Below are positions 42,314-51,383 of a DNA stretch of 64,000 nt, piece after piece. A program made the position numbers and the translations under genes. This DNA comes from an uncultured Clostridia bacterium (lineage in GTDB: Bacteria; Bacillota; Clostridia; Christensenellales; Borkfalkiaceae): contig CAKQLR010000005.1 in NCBI GenBank assembly GCA_934254725.1, positions 1 through 64,000 of the forward strand. The letters run 5' to 3'. Positions within the stretch are counted from its first letter, which is position 1. Each line of letters starts with the position of its first letter. The notes beneath the pieces were generated by a model. That model ran no database searches. It saw only the letters and a program-made list of their open reading frames with translations, and was not told the DNA's origin.

Positions 42314-43816
42314 ATGCTTGCAGATTTATTTTGCAAACTAAAAAATCAATTATTATATTCCGGTTTAAGCAAAGAGGAATACGACGATATTCAGGAACAG
42401 TACTTAGCTCCGAACGGCGTAATGATAAAAGCAATGTCTCTTTGCGCAGGGTTGCTTGCCTGCCTGTTCGGCATTTTCGATCTTGCCATACTTCCTATGG
42501 ATAAGATAGGTTTATGCTATCTTACCGTAGGCGTGGTAAATTTAATTTTGGCGGGTCTTGCAAGGCTGAAAATAAAAAACAACACTCTGTTCGTAAAAGT
42601 TCTCGCAAGAGTGTTTATGTGGTCTTTGTACGCTCTCGGCATGGTTGCGGGCACCATAGGACAACCCGATCAGACAGCCGTTCTGTTTATTGTTTTTATC
42701 GTAGCTTTGCCCATCGTTTTTAACGACAGACCCATCTACCTGCTCGGCGAAATGGCATTGATGGCTCTTGTCTTTTCTATACTTGCCGCAAGCTTCAAAC
42801 CTTCGGACGTTGCATACCTCGATATTTTCAACGCAATAGTTTTTGCTATCGGAAGCATAACGTTAAGCACCTTTTTGTATCAAAGAAGGGCTGCGGGGTG
42901 TCTTGCCGAAAAGGAGCTTCAGGATGCGTTCGCGCTTGTAAACGAACAATTCGGAGTGCTTTGTTCCATATCCGAAATTTATCAGAACATACACCTTATA
43001 GATTTTGACAAAAACATAATAAAAAGATTTACCCCGAACAAAACGGCGGAAGATTCCATTACGATACATTCCTGCTCGAACACGGTTTTGTACGAACTGG
43101 TGGACGAAGCGACGAGAAAAGATTACAAGGACGCGGCATTCCGCTTTACCGACCTTACCACCCTGCAAACGAGAATGCGCAACAAAAAGATTATTTCCAA
43201 AGAATTTATAAGCTGGCGCAAAGGGTGGTACCGCGTTCAGTTCATTTTGCTCGAAGCGGACGAAAATAAAAATCCCGTGAGAGTAATATTTACTTCACAG
43301 GTTATAGACGAAGAAAAACGACAGAAAGATTTACTCGTTCAACAATCGCAGACCGACGAACTGACAGGTTTTTATAACAGACGTGTCTACGACGAAACGG
43401 TCGCAAAATATAAAGATACGCCTATAGAACACGATTTTGTTTACATTTCTATAGACGTAAACGGTTTAAAAGCCACAAACGACACTTTGGGGCACGTTGC
43501 CGGCGACGAGCTTATCGTCGGTGCCTGCCTGTGTATGAAAGAGACACTCGGCAATATAGGCAAACTTTTCAGAACGGGCGGCGACGAATTCGCCTGCCTT
43601 GCGCTTGCCGACGAAAAAGAATTGAAAAAAGCCTTATTTGCTTTCAACGACGAAACCGCAAAGTGGAAGGGTAATTTCGTAAACGGCATTTCCGTTTCGT
43701 ACGGCGTGGTTATCGGAAAAGAGCTTCACGGGGTATCCGTGGAAGAAATGGCTATAATCGCGGACCAGAGAATGTACGCTTCCAAAAGGGCTTATTACAA
43801 AAAGAAAGGGCTTTAA
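42314..43816 (+). CDS. Membrane diguanylate cyclase (GGDEF)
   Basis: 500 residues. About six helices occupy residues 35-190, then a PAS-like segment (about 205-330) and a GGDEF domain from about 340. DELTGFYNRR and the active-site RTGGDEFACLA are intact, so it should make c-di-GMP from GTP at the membrane. The inhibitory RxxD site that normally lies five residues before GGDEF is absent (GNIG there), so product feedback is probably missing. It is a single-gene transcript. The ligand sensed by the membrane part is unknown. Confidence 0.92.
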   Translation: MLADLFCKLKNQLLYSGLSKEEYDDIQEQYLAPNGVMIKAMSLCAGLLACLFGIFDLAILPMDKIGLCYLTVGVVNLILAGLARLKIKNNTLFVKVLARVFMWSLYALGMVAGTIGQPDQTAVLFIVFIVALPIVFNDRPIYLLGEMALMALVFSILAASFKPSDVAYLDIFNAIVFAIGSITLSTFLYQRRAAGCLAEKELQDAFALVNEQFGVLCSISEIYQNIHLIDFDKNIIKRFTPNKTAEDSITIHSCSNTVLYELVDEATRKDYKDAAFRFTDLTTLQTRMRNKKIISKEFISWRKGWYRVQFILLEADENKNPVRVIFTSQVIDEEKRQKDLLVQQSQTDELTGFYNRRVYDETVAKYKDTPIEHDFVYISIDVNGLKATNDTLGHVAGDELIVGACLCMKETLGNIGKLFRTGGDEFACLALADEKELKKALFAFNDETAKWKGNFVNGISVSYGVVIGKELHGVSVEEMAIIADQRMYASKRAYYKKKGL

Positions 43817-43879
43817 AAATAACTCTCTCCGACGCCACGAAAGCGGCTTTACGGTTTTGAAAAAAACCTTGCAGCCCGA

Positions 43880-44848
43880 CTACAGAATTTCGCCCGTGTA
43901 AAAATCCTGACACAAAAGAAAATATCCGCAGTCATCCCCGACGGGAACGAAATATTCTTTGCCCGAAAACTCTTTAGGCGGAGTGTCTCCCTTTTTGCAC
44001 GGAACGCCGAAAAACAGGTACTCCGGCTTGCCGTTCTCTTCGGACATCCCCGCAACGTACCACTTATCGCCGGCATAGGTTATCCTTGCAAACCGACAAC
44101 CGCTCATCACTCTTTCAAGTAAATTCTCCCGAGGAAATTCTTTAAGAATCGCCTCGGTTTTTTCTTTCAGCGAGTACAAACGGATTCCTCCTCCGCCTTC
44201 TCCGCCGATTTCTCCGCCAGAGCCGCGTGAACCGCCATTCTCTTTGCAAGCATCATTCTTATTTCCTTCCGCTTTTGCATTTTTGCCCTCTTTTGTCTTA
44301 AAACGCTCATTCTCCTCATAATAATCTCCTGCATCATATTTTTCCTCCGAATTGTTTTTGTGTGGATAAAATGTGGAATGTTGACCGCGAATAATATCGC
44401 CGTAATTAAATAAGTCCCCTTTTTCGCACGTTTTTAAACGGTTAACCGCCTTTTTCGCGTAATTTTGCGGATAGTAATTCACTGTGGAAATAGCCTCGTC
44501 GTCATACGGAATTTTGACTTTATCCACATTGTCCGCCATGCCGCTTTCGCTTTTATTTGCAAGAAGCCGCTTCTTTATTTCCGCGGCGGTTAAGCCTGCT
44601 TTCTTTTCAAAATACACTCTTCCGTTTATAACGGCTACAAGACAGGTCTTTTCCGAATAATTCTTTATACAGAAATCTCCCTCATTCTTTTCCGCTTGAA
44701 AAACCGAACCGCAGGTAAGAGCGTAAAGCTTTTCCGCAGACGGCGAAACAGAAGCGAAAACACCGGAAGATTCGGGGCGAACCACGCATACGGCAGGGGG
44801 AAATCTCCCCTCCTCGCAAAACAAAACTATTTTCTTTTTTAAAAGCAT
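43880..44848 (-). CDS. Uncharacterised cytoplasmic protein with Gly-rich linker
   Basis: 322 residues from the ATG at 44848 (GGAGAAAGACAG ahead); a GTG/TTG extension to 44884 is not supported. The N-terminal part (about 1-100) and the C-terminal part (about 235-322) look folded. The middle is low complexity: Lys/Glu/Asn-rich, then GGSRGSGGEIGGEGGGG. The C-terminal block (ARITYAGDKWYVAGMSEENGKPEYLFFGVP and GYFLLCQDFYTGEIL) could be a small sensor or binding fold. There is no signal peptide, membrane helix or known motif. I do not recognise it; it may be lineage-specific. Confidence 0.68.
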   Translation of the reverse strand: MLLKKKIVLFCEEGRFPPAVCVVRPESSGVFASVSPSAEKLYALTCGSVFQAEKNEGDFCIKNYSEKTCLVAVINGRVYFEKKAGLTAAEIKKRLLANKSESGMADNVDKVKIPYDDEAISTVNYYPQNYAKKAVNRLKTCEKGDLFNYGDIIRGQHSTFYPHKNNSEEKYDAGDYYEENERFKTKEGKNAKAEGNKNDACKENGGSRGSGGEIGGEGGGGIRLYSLKEKTEAILKEFPRENLLERVMSGCRFARITYAGDKWYVAGMSEENGKPEYLFFGVPCKKGDTPPKEFSGKEYFVPVGDDCGYFLLCQDFYTGEIL

Positions 44849-45058
44849 CTGTCTTTCTCCGCTTGACGAATATATATAATACATACTCTCGCTCTTGTTT
44901 TTTTATGCAGTTTAGTCGATTTTTGCAAACTTTTATCGGTTTTGTCAATTCCGACTCGTGAAAATTTTTAAACTTTAAGGTTAATTTAATAGTAATTTAT
45001 TATAATTTATGATAGAATATATACAAAAAAATCAATCTTTCGGACGTTGGAGGTCAAT

Positions 45059-47347
45059 ATGCTTTCACTTAAGAATATCGTAAAAGACTATCAGACGACA
45101 GGTTCCACGGTACATGCGCTGAAAGGCGTCACCACGGATTTCCGCAACAACGAATTCGTTTCGATTCTCGGCGCTTCGGGTTGCGGCAAAACAACGCTGC
45201 TAAACATAATCGGCGGGCTTGACAGATATACCTCGGGCGACCTTTTCATAAACGGAAAATCCACCAAGGAATACACCGACGGAGATTGGGATACTTACAG
45301 AAATCACACGATAGGCTTTATTTTCCAGACTTACAACCTTATAACCCACCAGACCGTTCTGGAAAACGTAACGCTTGCATTGACTCTTTCCGGCGTGTCC
45401 GCGCGCGAAAGAAAGGAACGCGCCGTTGCCGCTCTGCAAAAGGTCGGGCTTGGCGAACACATAAACAAAAAGCCGAACCAGCTTTCGGGCGGACAGATGC
45501 AAAGGGTTGCCATAGCAAGGGCTATCGTGAACAATCCGGACATCATTCTTGCGGACGAACCTACGGGCGCGCTCGATACCGCCACGAGCGTTCAGATAAT
45601 GGATATTTTAAAGGAAATAGCAAAGGACAAGCTTGTAATTATGGTTACGCATAACCCGAAGCTTGCCGAGGACTATTCCACCCGTATAATAAGAATACAG
45701 GATGGCGAGATCGTTGCGGACTCCCGCCCCGTATCCGAAGAGGAAAAGATAAACCTTATAGCGGAGGACAAAGAAAAAGTCGGAGCCAAAGATGGAGACA
45801 AATCCGATAAGTCCCGTAAAACGCGCAAAAAAGAGGATAAAAACAGATCCATGAGCTTTAAAACGGCTTTCTTCCTTTCGCTTAAAAATCTTCTTACGAA
45901 GAAAGGGCGCACGGTTCTTATATCGATAGCGGGGAGCATAGGCATTATAGGCATAGCGCTTATTTTATCGCTGTCCAACGGCTTCCAGATTTATATAAAC
46001 AAGGTGCAGGAAGACACCCTTTCAAACTACCCGCTCACTATAGAACGCAGTTCGGTGAACACCTCCGCAATGATGTCTTCGCTTCTGAATTCCACCACAG
46101 ACAAAGACGAAAAAGAGAAGCTTGAAAACTACATTTATTCAAGCGATATTCTTGTTAAGCTTATGCAGTACGTAAGCCAGACGAAAACGCAGAACAATAT
46201 TTACGAATTCTATAACGCGTTAAAAACCGAAGCAGACTCGGACGGCACGCTTCACAAAAGCGTTTCGGCAATTCAGCTGACATACAACATAACACCGCAA
46301 ATTTACATTAAAGCGGATGAAAAATTAAACAAAGACCACAAGCTTATGCAGGTAAACCCGAGCAACCTTATGAACAGAATTTTCGGCAAATACCTGTCTT
46401 ACGGCTCGGAATTCGGCGTAAACGAGGGCATATACAGCTCCATGGCTTCCACAATGGGCATGAGCATCAACGGCTGGTCGGAAATGATAGACAACCAGAA
46501 GCTTCTCGAATCTCAATACGACCTTGTAGGCAACGGAAGCAGATGGCCGACCGATTACAACGAAGTCGTTCTTACAATCGACTCCAAAAACGAAATAGAC
46601 GATTTTATTCTGTACTCTCTCGGTTTGAAATCGAACGAAGAAATACAGGAAATGATTGCGGATTTCAACGCGCAGAAACCCCTCGATAAATATAAAAATT
46701 CGGACTTCAACGTCAACTACAACGATATTCTGAATTTAAAATTCAAGCTCATTCTCGGCGCGGACAAGTATAAAAAGGAAGGCGACACAAAAATAGTTCC
46801 CAAAACGGACGAAGAACTGGAAAACTTTATAAACGACGATAAAAACGGCATAGAACTGAAAATCGTAGGCATCGTAAGGCCGAAGCCTTCCGCCGCCGCT
46901 ACGTCGCTTACCGGGGTTATCGGTTACAAACACTCGCTTACCGAAAAAATAATCAGCATGGGCGAGCATAACAGCTTAATAAATATGCAGCTCAGCGATA
47001 CGACGTGGGATTATTTCAACGCGAAAAAGTTTGAAAACACTTCCGGCTCTCCCCACCTTACAAATCTCAGAGAACTCGGTTACGCTCAGTTGGATGACCC
47101 AGCAAGCATAAGTATTTACGCAAGCGACTTCGAAAGCAAGGATAAAATAGTTTCGTTCATAAACAGCTATAACGAAAAATGCAGGGCGGAAAACAAAGAG
47201 GAAAACATAATAAGCTACACCGATTATGATGTCCTCCGTCACTACGATTATAAACGCGATAAGCTATGTTCTTATAAGCTTCGTGGGAATTTCGCTTATA
47301 GTTTCCTCCATTATGATAGGCGTTATAACCTATATTTCCGTATTTGA
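45059..47347 (+). CDS. MacB-like ABC ATPase-permease, N-terminal part of a frameshifted gene
   Basis: Starts at the ATG at 45059 with GGAGG five bases ahead. Residues 1-225 are the ATPase (Walker [10 protein letters not shown], signature LSGGQMQR, Walker [13 protein letters not shown]). A Lys-rich linker follows, then an FtsX-type permease with the first helix ([25 protein letters not shown]) and a large extracellular domain. After IISYTDYD the frame is lost and about 40 unrelated residues follow before a stop. The remaining three helices continue in another frame from 47226. Fused ATPase-permeases of this kind in Firmicutes export lipoproteins or peptides. As written the gene is broken; a sequencing or assembly error is possible. 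Confidence 0.85.
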   Translation: MLSLKNIVKDYQTTGSTVHALKGVTTDFRNNEFVSILGASGCGKTTLLNIIGGLDRYTSGDLFINGKSTKEYTDGDWDTYRNHTIGFIFQTYNLITHQTVLENVTLALTLSGVSARERKERAVAALQKVGLGEHINKKPNQLSGGQMQRVAIARAIVNNPDIILADEPTGALDTATSVQIMDILKEIAKDKLVIMVTHNPKLAEDYSTRIIRIQDGEIVADSRPVSEEEKINLIAEDKEKVGAKDGDKSDKSRKTRKKEDKNRSMSFKTAFFLSLKNLLTKKGRTVLISIAGSIGIIGIALILSLSNGFQIYINKVQEDTLSNYPLTIERSSVNTSAMMSSLLNSTTDKDEKEKLENYIYSSDILVKLMQYVSQTKTQNNIYEFYNALKTEADSDGTLHKSVSAIQLTYNITPQIYIKADEKLNKDHKLMQVNPSNLMNRIFGKYLSYGSEFGVNEGIYSSMASTMGMSINGWSEMIDNQKLLESQYDLVGNGSRWPTDYNEVVLTIDSKNEIDDFILYSLGLKSNEEIQEMIADFNAQKPLDKYKNSDFNVNYNDILNLKFKLILGADKYKKEGDTKIVPKTDEELENFINDDKNGIELKIVGIVRPKPSAAATSLTGVIGYKHSLTEKIISMGEHNSLINMQLSDTTWDYFNAKKFENTSGSPHLTNLRELGYAQLDDPASISIYASDFESKDKIVSFINSYNEKCRAENKEENIISYTDYDVLRHYDYKRDKLCSYKLRGNFAYSFLHYDRRYNLYFRI

Positions 47348-47660
47348 AAGAACTAAGGAAATAGGTATTTTAAGAAGTATAGGCGCAAGCAAAAGGGATA
47401 TTTCAAGGGTATTCAATGCGGAAACGTTTATTATAGGTCTGTGCGCGGGACTATTCGGCGTGCTTGCCGCAGTGCTTCTGGATATACCTATAAACATACT
47501 TCTTGCCGCACTCGCAAGTCTGTACGGAATCGCCGCTGTTCCTTGGTGGGGCGGGCTTATTCTCGTTCTTATAAGCGTTTGCCTTACGTTGATAGCGGGC
47601 ATAATCCCCTCTCGCATCGCGGCGAACAAAGACCCCGTTATCGCTTTAAGATCGGAATAA
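47226..47660 (+). pseudogene. C-terminal FtsX fragment of the frameshifted ABC ATPase-permease
   Basis: 144 codons from [14 protein letters not shown], encoding the last three helices of the permease including the conserved [27 protein letters not shown] loop and the final KDPVIALRSE. It has no ribosome site of its own. Homologues read through from YTDY into the MSS helix with three or four residues between, so about 8 bp seem lost at 47225-47230. Together the fragments cover a full-length protein of about 870 residues. Confidence 0.82.
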
Positions 47661-47711
47661 AATCGAATTACAGAATACACCTTTCTTACCCCTAAAACAA
47701 GTAAAAAAAAT

Positions 47712-47766
47712 ACGCACCCCTGAAACGTCTTACGAAAACGTAAAACTTTCGGGGGTGCGTTTTTTA
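47712..47766 (+). terminator. Terminator of the ABC ATPase-permease gene
   Basis: ACGCACCCCTGAAA pairs with TTTCGGGGGTGCGT (one G-U pair), followed by seven T residues. An A tract on the other side may let it work in both directions. Confidence 0.9.
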
Positions 47767-47844
47767 TTTAAATTTTTTATAAACACCGTTGCGGTTATAA
47801 ACCGCGAATTTTTGCACGGTTAATAAGCCGAGGCGACACCACGG

Positions 47845-48039
47845 TTATCTTACGGATTTTGCGGGGAGTTTTTCAAATATGCGCATAAGGCGGGATTGCG
47901 CTTCTTCGCTTGCGCTGTAAGCCTTCCGGGATTTTTCCCAGACAGAGCTTGTATCCACCGAACAAGCCTTTATAATCGGCTCGTGTGCATCAAAATCGTT
48001 TATGCGGTTTTTAGATACTGATTTTTTAAGTCCAAACAT
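47845..48039 (-). CDS. Small uncharacterised protein divergent from the WYL regulator
   Basis: 64 residues with AGAGGTTGAATT before the ATG. It is basic, with FGLKKSVSKN at the start and an amphipathic C-terminal stretch (SEEAQSRLMRIFEKL). No helix crosses the membrane and no domain is recognised. It shares a 153-bp divergent promoter region with the WYL-domain gene, so it may be its regulatory target. Codon use and ribosome site support a real gene, but its size leaves doubt. Confidence 0.5.
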   Translation of the reverse strand: MFGLKKSVSKNRINDFDAHEPIIKACSVDTSSVWEKSRKAYSASEEAQSRLMRIFEKLPAKSVR

Positions 48040-48096
48040 AATTCAACCTCTTTTATATTCATTTGCTTTTTATGGCTTAATTATATACCGTCATTG

Positions 48097-48126
48097 TTGA
48101 CAATTATCCGTCATATATGATATAAT
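48097..48126 (+). promoter_or_regulatory. Promoter of the WYL regulator with CCGTCAT repeats
   Basis: TTGACA (48097-48102), 18-bp spacer, TATAAT (48121-48126). The heptamer CCGTCAT occurs at 48088-48094 and 48108-48114, 20 bp apart, bracketing the -35 box; this spacing is two helical turns and could be an operator. ATTGTTGACAAT around the -35 is itself palindromic. Confidence 0.7.
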
Positions 48127-48192
48127 TTTTTCAGAATTTTTTTCAGCCGAGCGGAAAACCAAATCCCGTTCGGCGGTCAATCGGGGGTATGT

Positions 48193-49116
48193 ATGAATTC
48201 CGAAATAGCTATAGGCATATTGTTTATGCTTCTTTCAAAAAAGCGGGTGCGCGCGGGCGAGATATCCGACAGGTTCGGCATAAGCCGAAGAACCGTTTAC
48301 AGGTACATAGACGAAATGAGTTTGTTTGTGCCTATTTACACCGTAAGGGGCGCTCAGGGCGGCTTTTCCGTTACCGATAGTTTTAAGCTTCCCGCAACGT
48401 TTCTGACGGATAAGGAATACTCGGTTGCGCTTAACGCCCTGGAAGCGTTTTCAAAGGAACTGCCGGGCGAGGAGATCAACTCCGTAATAGACAAGATGAA
48501 AGCCAACAGCAAGGCGGGCAGAGAAGATTTCACGCTTAACTCTTCCTCTTTAATGATTGACAGCGGACCGTGGGGAGTTACGTCCGACTACAACAATAAA
48601 TTGCGGGTTTTGGAGGAATGTGTCGAAAACAACCTTGAAATCGAAATAGTTTATTCCGACCTCGACGGCAAGCTTACGCAAAGGCGGGTAGAACCGCACA
48701 CCCTCGTTTTAAAACAAGGTATGTGGTATATATATGCGTTCTGCCTTCTCCGCGGTGAATTCAGGCTTTTTAAAGTGGGAAGAATAAGAAGTATAAAAGT
48801 GCTGGAAAAAAACTTTACGCGCAGAAACGTAGAAGGATTGAAAAAAGTTTTCCTTTACAGAGCTTCCACGCCGGACACTCAGGAAGTAGTAATGGAAGTA
48901 AAACCGCAAGCCCTGCCGGAAGTGGAAGAATGGCTCGGCGTGGAATGTATTAAAAAGACGGGAGATACTACCCGTGCAAGGGCTTTTCTGCCTATAAACA
49001 ACGGGCTTATTTCCAAAATTTTATCGTTCGGCGGGGACGTTAAAGTGCTTTCCCCCGCAACGCTTATAGAACAAATCCGCAGTGCGGTAACCCAACTTGC
49101 AATCGAATACAAATAG
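48193..49116 (+). CDS. WYL-domain transcriptional regulator (YobV type)
   Basis: 307 residues. The N-terminal helix-turn-helix (SKKRVRAGEISDRFGISRRTVYRYIDEMSLF) is followed by a linker and a WYL domain: EIVYSDLDGKLTQRRVEPHTLVLKQGMWYIYAFCLLRGEFRLFKVGRIRSI, with the WYI signature, then the C-terminal WCX extension. Proteins of this kind sense nucleotides or other ligands through the WYL barrel and usually control adjacent genes. It is divergent from a small gene and ends in a terminator. Confidence 0.92.
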   Translation: MNSEIAIGILFMLLSKKRVRAGEISDRFGISRRTVYRYIDEMSLFVPIYTVRGAQGGFSVTDSFKLPATFLTDKEYSVALNALEAFSKELPGEEINSVIDKMKANSKAGREDFTLNSSSLMIDSGPWGVTSDYNNKLRVLEECVENNLEIEIVYSDLDGKLTQRRVEPHTLVLKQGMWYIYAFCLLRGEFRLFKVGRIRSIKVLEKNFTRRNVEGLKKVFLYRASTPDTQEVVMEVKPQALPEVEEWLGVECIKKTGDTTRARAFLPINNGLISKILSFGGDVKVLSPATLIEQIRSAVTQLAIEYK

Positions 49117-49160
49117 AAAAACGGCTTGCGGATATAAAATCCGTAAGCCGTTTATTTCTT
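49117..49160 (+). terminator. Terminator of the WYL regulator gene
   Basis: AACGGCTTGCGGAT and ATCCGTAAGCCGTT form a 14-bp stem with one mismatch (49120-49152), followed by TATTTCTT. Confidence 0.82.
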
Positions 49161-49243
49161 AATAAGTCTTCTTTTTCGCGCATTATCCGCGTTTTTATAA
49201 ATAATCAACCTACCGCCGTTTTCAGCTGCAACCTTATGGCGAT

Positions 49244-49822
49244 TTAATCTTTTTTAACGAATGAGCTTAACCCGTTCCATAACATTCTGCCGGCAAGTTC
49301 GGTTACGCGTTCTTCGGATATGCCGGACTGGTTTTCAAACCACACCTTATATATTTTCGCAAGACCCGTAACGCAAAATTCGGCAATCAAATTCATCTCC
49401 TCTTTCGTCACGTTTGAAACGTTTGTAAGCTTAGTGAGGAACGAATCTTTAAGCATATCCTTTATGTTGCGGGAGAAAAATCTGTAGGAATTCGCCACGA
49501 GTATCCTTCTGTAGAACAAATAATTTTCCTCCAGAATAGCCATAAGCGTATCCGAAAAGGCTTTAATATCAAAGGATTCGCTGTTTTTGGAAAGATAGAT
49601 TTCAACTATTCGCTCGGCTATTTCAAGCTGAAGCTCGTCAAGGACGTCCTCTATGCATTCGTAATGAGAATAAAAAGTTTTTCTGTTTATTCCCGCCCTT
49701 TCGGCAAGCTCGGTTACGGTTATCTGGTCAAATTCTTTTTCGATGATAAGCTCGGTGAAAGCTTCGGTAATAGCTTTTTTCGTGCGTTCCGTTCGCTTAT
49801 CCCCTTTTTTTTCGTTAATCAT
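49244..49822 (-). CDS. TetR-family transcriptional regulator
   Basis: 192 residues. The N-terminal helix-turn-helix reads AITEAFTELIIEKEFDQITVTELAERAGINRKTFYSHYECIEDVLDEL, the common TetR/AcrR form with KTFYSHY. The C-terminal ligand domain is of the TetR_C_7/C33-like type. Divergent from the PlsC-like gene with 208 bp between; a 28-bp palindrome there is the likely binding site, so it may control phospholipid synthesis or a nearby glycolipid gene. Repression of its own gene is likely. Confidence 0.93.
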   Translation of the reverse strand: MINEKKGDKRTERTKKAITEAFTELIIEKEFDQITVTELAERAGINRKTFYSHYECIEDVLDELQLEIAERIVEIYLSKNSESFDIKAFSDTLMAILEENYLFYRRILVANSYRFFSRNIKDMLKDSFLTKLTNVSNVTKEEMNLIAEFCVTGLAKIYKVWFENQSGISEERVTELAGRMLWNGLSSFVKKD

Positions 49823-49944
49823 AACGTCTCCTTATTGCGGCTTTCCTGTTTCTTTATTTAAATTTCCCGAAAGTTTTTACACAATTGTTTCCTAAATGGT
49901 AATTATAATATTCGCAAATCAGTTGATTTAAGTTTCAATCCGAG

Positions 49945-49972
49945 TTATAATTATTATAACATATAATTATAA
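49945..49972. promoter_or_regulatory. Palindrome, candidate TetR operator
   Basis: TTATAATTAT and ATAATTATAA are perfect 10-bp arms separated by 8 bp (TATAACAT). It lies between the divergent tetR and plsC-like genes, about 60 bp from the latter, and overlaps TATAAT-like boxes for both directions. Its AT-only arms weaken the specificity argument. Confidence 0.55.
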
Positions 49973-50030
49973 TTTTTTCAACCGAAAGACGCGGCACTAT
50001 TAAAAACACCTGCGCCTTAATGAGAGTATT

Positions 50031-51269
50031 ATGAACAGCAGAGAAAAATTCGACACAAACGAACGCCCGCATAAGCCGAACGGGTTCTGGCACTTTATTC
50101 AGATGGTGGCATCGACCGCCATGCTTCTGCCCGTAGGCGGAAAGGTAAAAAAAGTTAATTGCGAGGGGTTAAAACCTCCTTACATCGTCCTGTCCAACCA
50201 CGGCTCCATGGTGGATTTTGCCATGGCTGTAAAAGCAAACCTGCCTTACAGAACGGGTTGGGTTTCCTCCATCGAAGAGTTCAATGGCAGAGAGTGGCTA
50301 TTCAGGCAGATGGGCGTTATTTACAAACGCAAATTTACGGGAGATATTACCGTAGTAAAGCATATTCTTTATTCGCTGACAAAAAATAAAAACTCCGTCA
50401 CCATTTACCCGGAAGCAAGATTTTCGCTCATCGGCGCGACGGAAAGAATTGACGGCGCACTCGGCAAACTCGCAAAGCTTTCCAAATGCCCCGTGGTTAT
50501 TTATATGATGAAAGGTAACTTTCTCCGATCCCCGCAGTGGAACAAGCACCCTTACAGAAAAGTTCCCGTTTCGGGAGAGTTCAAACAAATCGTCACGCGC
50601 GAGGAAGTTTTAACCCTTTCCGCAGATGAAATTCAAAAACGGATAGAGGAAAATTTCCACTACGACGATTACGCCTGGCAGAAAGAAAACGGCATAAAGA
50701 TAACCAGCCCGGACAGAGCCACCAACATTCACAAGGTTTTATACCGTTGCCCCCACTGCGAAAAGGAATTTACAACCTATTCCAAGGGCACGAAAATCTG
50801 GTGCGAGGATTGCGGCACCGTGTGGAATATGGACGAGTACGGTCAGCTGTCTGCGGAAAACGCAGAAACGAGATTTACTTCGCCCGTGGATTGGTATAAT
50901 TGGGAAAGACAGACCGTTCGCGACGAAGTGAGAAGCGGCAAGTACAAGTTTGAAGATACCGCCCGCATTGAAATTCTGGCTTCTTCCAAATACGGCTTCA
51001 AACCGCTCGGAGAAGTTAGGCTTACGCACGACTACGACGGATTTACCATGAAAGGAACAATAGACGGCAAGCCGTTTGAATTTAACCGCACGGCGCTTTC
51101 GATGAGCTCCTGCCATATTGAGTACGACTTTAAAGGGCGCGGCGACGCAATAGACCTTTGCACTCTTAGCGATACGTACTTTGTATTCCCACTTACCGCG
51201 AAAAACTGCCTTACAAAAATTCATTTTGCGACGGAAGAATTACACGATTACATGGCGGAAAAACAGTAA
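50031..51269 (+). CDS. PlsC-like 1-acyl-glycerol-3-phosphate acyltransferase with zinc-ribbon extension
   Basis: 412 residues, longer than a typical PlsC (about 240). The acyltransferase block is intact: SNHGSMVDFAMA gives the catalytic His-x4-Asp, GVIYKRKFTGD and the YPEARFSLIG box follow. After about residue 230 comes a segment with CPHCEKEF and CEDCGTVWN, a zinc ribbon, and a beta-rich C-terminal domain. The enzyme should acylate lysophosphatidate at the membrane; the extra domain has no known role. A TetR gene diverges from it and a glycolipid glycosyltransferase gene converges on it. Confidence 0.85.
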   Translation: MNSREKFDTNERPHKPNGFWHFIQMVASTAMLLPVGGKVKKVNCEGLKPPYIVLSNHGSMVDFAMAVKANLPYRTGWVSSIEEFNGREWLFRQMGVIYKRKFTGDITVVKHILYSLTKNKNSVTIYPEARFSLIGATERIDGALGKLAKLSKCPVVIYMMKGNFLRSPQWNKHPYRKVPVSGEFKQIVTREEVLTLSADEIQKRIEENFHYDDYAWQKENGIKITSPDRATNIHKVLYRCPHCEKEFTTYSKGTKIWCEDCGTVWNMDEYGQLSAENAETRFTSPVDWYNWERQTVRDEVRSGKYKFEDTARIEILASSKYGFKPLGEVRLTHDYDGFTMKGTIDGKPFEFNRTALSMSSCHIEYDFKGRGDAIDLCTLSDTYFVFPLTAKNCLTKIHFATEELHDYMAEKQ

Positions 51270-51305
51270 CGGGCAAAGGTTTTATTTCTTATTACAAAAT
51301 TAAAA

Positions 51306-51345
51306 CGGGCGGCGAATAATAAAATTCGCCGCCCGCTGTTTTATA
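51306..51345 (+). terminator. Bidirectional terminator between the acyltransferase and glycosyltransferase genes
   Basis: CGGGCGGCGAAT and ATTCGCCGCCCG form a perfect 12-bp stem with a 6-nt loop. TGTTTTAT follows on the plus strand and TTTTAATTTT on the minus strand. Confidence 0.85.
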
Positions 51346-51383
51346 CAGATAATGTGAGATAAACGGGGTTTTTAATCTCGTTT

